In this document: piece by piece, positions 6,644 through 9,939 of the stretch
Position numbering within the stretch: the first letter of the stretch is position 1
How the letters are laid out: each line of letters opens with the position of its first letter
DNA from: Autumnicola edwardsiae
Lineage (GTDB): Bacteria > Bacteroidota > Bacteroidia > Flavobacteriales > Flavobacteriaceae
Assembly (NCBI RefSeq): GCF_031846505.1
Contig: NZ_JAVRHP010000110.1
Location: forward strand, 1 to 9,939
Direction of reading: 5' to 3'
DNA: 9,939 nucleotides
Notes under the pieces: model-generated
Database searches by the model: none
What the model was told of the DNA's origin: nothing
Seen by the model: only the letters and a program-made list of their open reading frames with translations
Made by a program: the position numbers and the translations under genes

Positions 6644-6910
6644 ATGGGATTTGGCGGCAGTAGTAGCGGGGCTAATGTTATTATGAAAAACAACCGCAGA
6701 AGCAGAAAGTCTAAAACAGAAAAATTTCAGAAATCCACTGGTTCTAAAATAGGAGGAACAGGCCCTGAAAAACACATTTCTGAAGCTGAACTGGAAAAAA
6801 TTAGAATCAACATAAGAACAAGCAACAGGAAGCGACAATCAAAGATTTTAGCAATAACGACAGTTTTTCTTCTCCTTTTCGCACTTATTTTCTTCTATTT
6901 TATGTTTTAA
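6644..6910 (+). CDS. Small single-span membrane protein (MGFGGSSSG type), function unknown
   Basis: I take the start as ATG at 6644, giving 88 residues. An in-frame TTG at 6572 would add 24 residues, but the N-terminus MGFGGSSSGANVIMKNNRR matches a conserved flavobacterial small-protein family that begins MGFGGS. The rest is a basic, Ser/Lys-rich segment (NNRRSRKSKTEKFQKS), an acidic-basic helical part (HISEAELEKIRINIRTSNRKRQSK, about 46-69) and one C-terminal hydrophobic span (about 70-88) ending in FYFMF. This looks like a tail-anchored inner-membrane protein with its basic domain in the cytoplasm. From memory, relatives are sometimes named 'riboflavin synthase subunit beta'; nothing in the sequence supports that activity. 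It lies between divergent mtaB and the convergent GlmU-like gene. No clear promoter was found. Confidence 0.75.
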   Translation: MGFGGSSSGANVIMKNNRRSRKSKTEKFQKSTGSKIGGTGPEKHISEAELEKIRINIRTSNRKRQSKILAITTVFLLLFALIFFYFMF

Positions 6911-6979
6911 TTCGAAAATTCCAGCTCACCAGAAAATCGATGTTCAAATTAGCACATTTTGAAATTTTCAAATTGAAGA

Positions 6980-8152
6980 CTAATCCCTTCTCCATTTTTT
7001 GGTTTCTTCAAAGACATGTTCCAGAATTGCCTTGTCTTCTTCAGTGAACTCAACGCCTCTTCTTTTCATTACAATCTCAGCAACTTCAAAAGCTTTTTGT
7101 GTTTTATAAGTAGTTGTACCTGCACTTCCGCCCCAGCTAAAACTCGGTATAAAATTCCGCGGAAATCCAGCCCCAAATATATTAGCACTCACTCCCACCA
7201 CTGTACCTGTATTAAACATGGTGTTAATCCCGCATTTACTGTGGTCGCCCATCATTAATCCGCAAAATTGCAAACCTGTACGCGCAAAGCCTTCATCTTG
7301 GTAACTCCATAACCTAACTTCAGCATAATTATTTTTAAGATTCGATGTATTCGTATCTGCGCCAAGATTACACCACTCCCCTAAAACCGAATTTCCTAAG
7401 AATCCGTCGTGGCCTTTATTCGAATTTTGCATAAGCACGGCATTGCTAATCTCTCCTCCTGCCTTACAGCCCGGTCCAATAGTGGTTCCCCCGTAAATTT
7501 TCGCACCCATTTTTATAACAGCATTCTCCGCAATTGCCAGAGGACCACGCAGCAGGCTACCTTCCATTACCTGCGCATCTTTTCCTATATAAATAGGACC
7601 GGAAGAAGCATTTAGGGAGCAAAATTCCACCGAAGCACCTTCTTCAATAAAGATATTTTCGGGATTCATCACATTATTGGAAGAAGGGATAGGTGCTGAA
7701 GTTCTATCGTGGGTGAGCAATTCAAAATCTTCATTTATAGACTGTTCATTTTTTGAAAATATATCCCAGGTATTTGCTATAAAAAGAGCTTCCACGGAAA
7801 GCTCCCGGCGATCGTATTCATCAAAATCAACTTCCTGATCTTCAGTTACATAAAAAGCCACAACTTCTTCTTTAAAAAAGACAGCCTGATTCGCCTGAAG
7901 GTTTTTTATCTGCTCCAACAGGCCCGTAGTGGGCAAAAAGGCAGCATTTATCATTACATTTTCCTCCATTTCCACCAACGGCCATTTTTCAGCTAAATAA
8001 TCTTCAGTAACTGTTGTCGTGGTACTTTCCAGGAGCATTTCCCATTTTTCGCGTATCGTGAGAATACCTATTCTTATATCGGCCACAGGCCTGGTAAAAG
8101 TAAATGGCAGTAGTTGATTTCTATAGGAGCCATCGAATAAAATGTAATTCAT
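6980..8152 (-). CDS. GlmU-like sugar nucleotidyltransferase/acyltransferase (alternative Bacteroidota type)
   Basis: This 390-residue protein matches the Bacteroidota family annotated as an alternative UDP-GlcNAc diphosphorylase/glucosamine-1-phosphate acetyltransferase. The N-terminus ILFDGSYRNQLLPFTFTRPV with ADIRIGILTIREKWE (residues 4-38) is its signature. It lacks the usual GlmU loop LAAGxGTRM, so nucleotide transfer is unproven. After a linker, residues about 165-345 form a left-handed beta helix with hexapeptide repeats: IFIEEGASVEF, IYIGKDAQVMEGSLL, LAIAENAVIKMGAKIYGGTTIGPGC, NSVLGEWCNLGADTNTSNLKNNY. A short helical tail follows (EVAEIVMKRRGVEF onward). Its likely role is making activated amino sugar for peptidoglycan and glycan synthesis in the cytoplasm. 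The ATG at 8150-8152 gives the family start. It lies downstream of rpmE2 but behind a terminator, so it probably uses its own weak promoter at 8173-8203. Confidence 0.88.
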   Translation of the reverse strand: MNYILFDGSYRNQLLPFTFTRPVADIRIGILTIREKWEMLLESTTTTVTEDYLAEKWPLVEMEENVMINAAFLPTTGLLEQIKNLQANQAVFFKEEVVAFYVTEDQEVDFDEYDRRELSVEALFIANTWDIFSKNEQSINEDFELLTHDRTSAPIPSSNNVMNPENIFIEEGASVEFCSLNASSGPIYIGKDAQVMEGSLLRGPLAIAENAVIKMGAKIYGGTTIGPGCKAGGEISNAVLMQNSNKGHDGFLGNSVLGEWCNLGADTNTSNLKNNYAEVRLWSYQDEGFARTGLQFCGLMMGDHSKCGINTMFNTGTVVGVSANIFGAGFPRNFIPSFSWGGSAGTTTYKTQKAFEVAEIVMKRRGVEFTEEDKAILEHVFEETKKWRRD

Positions 8153-8172
8153 TATAAAAAGTTTTATGAGAT

Positions 8173-8203
8173 CGAATTTAAGACTAATGCAAAAAATGCC
8201 AAT
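8173..8203 (-). promoter_or_regulatory. Weak candidate promoter of the GlmU-like gene
   Basis: On the minus strand ATTG (8200-8203), 19 bases, then TAAATTCG (8173-8180), one mismatch from TAnnTTTG. It lies past the rpmE2 terminator and 20 bases before the start codon. The fit is imperfect at both elements. Confidence 0.35.
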
Positions 8204-8241
8204 TATTGTCTTCTATATTTTTTCAGCACTAGAATAAAAAC

Positions 8242-8268
8242 AAAAAAGGCTGCCTAAATAGACAGCCT
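8242..8268 (-). terminator. Rho-independent terminator after rpmE2
   Basis: On the minus strand a nine-pair stem (AGGCTGTCT with AGGCAGCCT, one G-T wobble) and an ATTT loop are followed by a run of six T. It begins 26 bases past the rpmE2 stop and separates rpmE2 from the GlmU-like gene. Confidence 0.85.
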
Positions 8269-8294
8269 GGTATAGCTTAAAAAATTCAGAAAAA

Positions 8295-8549
8295 TTACTT
8301 CTTCTTGAATTTTGAATATTTGTTCTTGAATTTATCAATTCTACCTGCACTATCTACCAGTTTAGATTTACCGGTATAATAAGGATGAGAAGTTCTTGAA
8401 ATTTCCAACTTCACCAAAGGATATTCAGTTCCGTCAACTTCAATTGTTTCTTTTGTGTTTGCTGTAGATTTTGTAAGGAACACGTCTTCGTTAGACATGT
8501 CTTTAAATGCTACTAATCTATAATTTTCCGGATGGATTCCCTGCTTCAT
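8295..8549 (-). CDS. rpmE2: Ribosomal protein bL31, type B (zinc-free)
   Basis: This 84-residue large-subunit protein sits at the subunit interface. MKQGIHPENYRLVAFKDMSN, then EYPLVKLEISRTSHPYYTGK and the basic tail DKFKNKYSKFKKK are typical of L31. The protein has no cysteine at all, so it lacks the zinc-binding CxxC of type A and is the type B form (YkgM/YtiA class). In some bacteria type B replaces type A under zinc limitation; whether a type A paralogue exists here cannot be seen. The start ATG at 8547-8549 matches the family. A good promoter and a strong terminator flank it, giving a likely single-gene transcript of about 300 bases. Confidence 0.97.
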   Translation of the reverse strand: MKQGIHPENYRLVAFKDMSNEDVFLTKSTANTKETIEVDGTEYPLVKLEISRTSHPYYTGKSKLVDSAGRIDKFKNKYSKFKKK

Positions 8550-8576
8550 CGCTTTATTCTTTTAATTTTCGAGGTG

Positions 8577-8606
8577 CAAATTTAAGTAATTTGATCATAA
8601 AAACAA
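8577..8606 (-). promoter_or_regulatory. Promoter of rpmE2 (Bacteroidota type)
   Basis: On the minus strand TTG (8604-8606), 19 bases, then TAAATTTG (8577-8584), a full TAnnTTTG match. The expected start is near 8570, leaving a leader of about 20 bases. Confidence 0.65.
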
Positions 8607-8652
8607 GTATTCCCATAAAACTTTTTAAAAAAATCTGTGTGTAACGTTTTGC

Positions 8653-8660
8653 TATATTTG
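8653..8660 (+). promoter_or_regulatory. Probable -7 element for the DUF4199/glycosyltransferase pair
   Basis: TATATTTG is a full TAnnTTTG match, 37 bases before the ATG at 8698. No TTG lies 19-20 bases upstream (the sequence there is AATCTGTG), so the -33 half is missing. Confidence 0.45.
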
Positions 8661-8697
8661 CTTACTAATGCAGCATAACCACTAAGCATCCAAAATT

Positions 8698-9228
8698 ATG
8701 AAAAAATCTGTACAAGCTGTTATTTTGCCTTACGGCCTATATCTTGGGCTGGCGTCTATTCTCATTTCGGTATTGATTTACGCACTCAACCTGGAACTGT
8801 TCACGAAATGGTATATTACTGTTATTAATTTTACTGTATTACTGGTAATAGGAATAATGGCCGTTAAGAAGGTTAAAAGTTTGGATCCCGATCCCTTTTT
8901 CTCTTTTAAAAGTGCTTTTTCTGCTTTTTTCCTTCCCGTTATTCTTGGCGCCTTTATCTCGATAATATTTACTGCTATTCTTTTTAACGTTATTGATCCT
9001 GAAGCGGCAGCTTATGTTCAGGAAATGACCCTTGAAGCGAGCAGGGATATGATGGAACGTTTTGGCGCATCACCGTCGCAGATAGATGAAGCCATAGCCG
9101 GCCAGGCAAATGTTAATCCTTATTCTGTAAATAACATTTTTATGGGCTTCGCTTTTACCATAGTTTTATACGCAATATTATCTTTATTGGTAGCCTTGAT
9201 ATTTAGAGAAAAAGATCCCAGAGCATAA
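8698..9228 (+). CDS. DUF4199-type inner-membrane protein
   Basis: This 176-residue protein is predicted to have four membrane helices at about residues 10-30, 38-56, 76-97 and 148-168. It fits the DUF4199 family of Bacteroidota: a first helix with PYGLYLGLAS, the short loop KKVKSLDPDPFFSFKSAFSAFFLPV before the third helix, and a long loop (about 98-145) with EMTLEASRDMMERFGASPSQ before the last helix. The DPDPFFSFKSAF loop and the MxExxxExxxxxG loop recur in this family as I know it. Its biochemical role is unknown. The stop is three bases before the start of a family 2 glycosyltransferase, so the two are co-transcribed and probably translationally coupled. I infer a helper role for lipid-linked sugar transfer, such as stabilising the transferase. 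Confidence 0.88.
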   Translation: MKKSVQAVILPYGLYLGLASILISVLIYALNLELFTKWYITVINFTVLLVIGIMAVKKVKSLDPDPFFSFKSAFSAFFLPVILGAFISIIFTAILFNVIDPEAAAYVQEMTLEASRDMMERFGASPSQIDEAIAGQANVNPYSVNNIFMGFAFTIVLYAILSLLVALIFREKDPRA

Positions 9229-9231
9229 TTT

Positions 9232-9939
9232 ATGCAGTTATCTATCGTCATACCTCTTCTTAATGAAGAACAATCCATAATCGAATTATACAATTGGATC
9301 GCACAGGTTTTGCGGTCCAATTCTTTTTCTTATGAAATTATTTTTATTGACGACGGTAGTACAGATAATTCCTGGGAAGCAGTAGAGTCTCTCTCCAAAA
9401 AGGACGACAGGGTTAAAGGAATAAAATTTAACCGGAATTACGGTAAATCCCAGGCGCTGCATGCCGGCTTTCTTAAGGCCCAGGGTGAAGTTGTGATTAC
9501 GATGGATGCTGATCTCCAGGACAACCCGGAAGAAATTCCGGAGCTTTACAGAATGGTAAAAGAGGAGAATTACGACCTTGTCTCCGGTTGGAAAAAGAAG
9601 CGTTACGATAATGTACTCTCTAAAAATTTACCGTCGAAACTGTTTAATGCCGCAGCCAGGAAAACATCTGGCGTAAAGCTTCATGATTTTAACTGCGGAC
9701 TAAAAGCTTACAAAAAGGCAGTGATAAAAAATATTGATGTTTACGGGGAAATGCACCGTTACATCCCCGTTCTTGCCAAAAATTCAGGTTTTATAAAAAT
9801 TACCGAAAAAGAAGTACAGCACCAGGCAAGGAAGTACGGGAAAACAAAATTCGGGATAGAACGTTTTATCAACGGTTTCCTGGATTTATTAAGTATCTGG
9901 TTTCTGTCGAAGTTTGGGAGACGTCCCATGCACCTTTTT
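9232..9939 (+). CDS. Family 2 glycosyltransferase, dolichol-phosphate-mannose synthase/GtrB-like (cut by window edge)
   Basis: This enzyme transfers a sugar from a nucleotide sugar to a polyprenyl phosphate on the cytoplasmic face of the inner membrane. The 236 visible residues were translated by hand and the frame is open to the window end. SIVIPLLNEEQSI (4-16) starts the GT-A fold; FIDDGSTDNS (38-47) binds the nucleotide; MDADLQDNPEEIPEL (91-105) holds the metal-binding DAD. FNCGLKAY (153-160), EMHRYIPVLAK (173-183) and VQHQARKYGKTKFG (195-208) are the DPM1/GtrB acceptor-site motifs. FINGFLDLLSIWFLSKFGRR (212-231) is the juxtamembrane helix region; the two C-terminal membrane helices typical of GtrB would lie beyond the window. 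The ATG at 9232 follows the DUF4199 stop by three bases. The sugar and final acceptor cannot be determined. Confidence 0.95.
   Translation, partial: MQLSIVIPLLNEEQSIIELYNWIAQVLRSNSFSYEIIFIDDGSTDNSWEAVESLSKKDDRVKGIKFNRNYGKSQALHAGFLKAQGEVVITMDADLQDNPEEIPELYRMVKEENYDLVSGWKKKRYDNVLSKNLPSKLFNAAARKTSGVKLHDFNCGLKAYKKAVIKNIDVYGEMHRYIPVLAKNSGFIKITEKEVQHQARKYGKTKFGIERFINGFLDLLSIWFLSKFGRRPMHLF

Noticed and set aside
6605..6838. Open frame on the minus strand opposite the small membrane protein
   Set aside because: Its Ser/Phe-rich composition is what the reverse complement of a Lys/Glu-rich gene yields; no family features.
6958..6972. Near-palindrome TTTGAAATTTTCAAA between two convergent genes
   Set aside because: Pure A/T-rich arms except one G-C pair each side and no T-run; not a credible bidirectional terminator.

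Overview
The window is an AT-rich stretch of a bacterial chromosome, almost certainly from the Bacteroidota and most likely a flavobacterium of the Gramella/Salegentibacter type. Three things point there. The best promoters have the Bacteroidota form (TTG or TTTG, 19-20 bases, TAnnTTTG). No gene start has a convincing Shine-Dalgarno sequence; starts follow A/T-rich leaders instead. Several proteins belong to families typical of this phylum: the alternative GlmU-like protein, a DUF4199 protein paired with a dolichol-phosphate-mannose-type glycosyltransferase, and a small membrane protein beginning MGFGGSSSG. The genus is a guess.

Layout from left to right. At 1-938 (minus) is the N-terminal part of carB, cut by the window edge. 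Upstream of it on the same strand is rpmH (ribosomal protein L34), with its own terminator and a strong promoter. Two plus-strand genes follow: a two-helix membrane protein with TPR-like repeats, and a secreted thioredoxin-fold protein that has lost its second active-site cysteine. Converging on the latter is a two-gene minus-strand operon, an alpha/beta hydrolase whose stop overlaps the start of a lytic transglycosylase. A 422-base divergent intergenic region precedes a small acetyltransferase-like gene. That gene meets the tRNA methylthiotransferase gene mtaB tail to tail, with overlapping stop codons. A small single-span membrane protein follows. Then on the minus strand come an alternative GlmU-like sugar nucleotidyltransferase/acyltransferase and, upstream of it, rpmE2 (L31 type B), separated from it by a clear terminator. 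The right end holds a plus-strand pair, a DUF4199 membrane protein and a family 2 glycosyltransferase cut by the window edge.

Taken together this is core chromosome: pyrimidine/arginine precursor synthesis, ribosome and tRNA modification, and cell-envelope work (peptidoglycan cleavage, UDP-GlcNAc-type sugar activation, lipid-linked sugar transfer). I see no mobile element, CRISPR array, phage gene, toxin-antitoxin pair, tRNA or rRNA. I found no credible sign of a new biological system. The points worth a second look are modest: the altered thioredoxin active site, the hydrolase/transglycosylase coupling, the degenerate acetyltransferase, and possible alternative stems in one leader.
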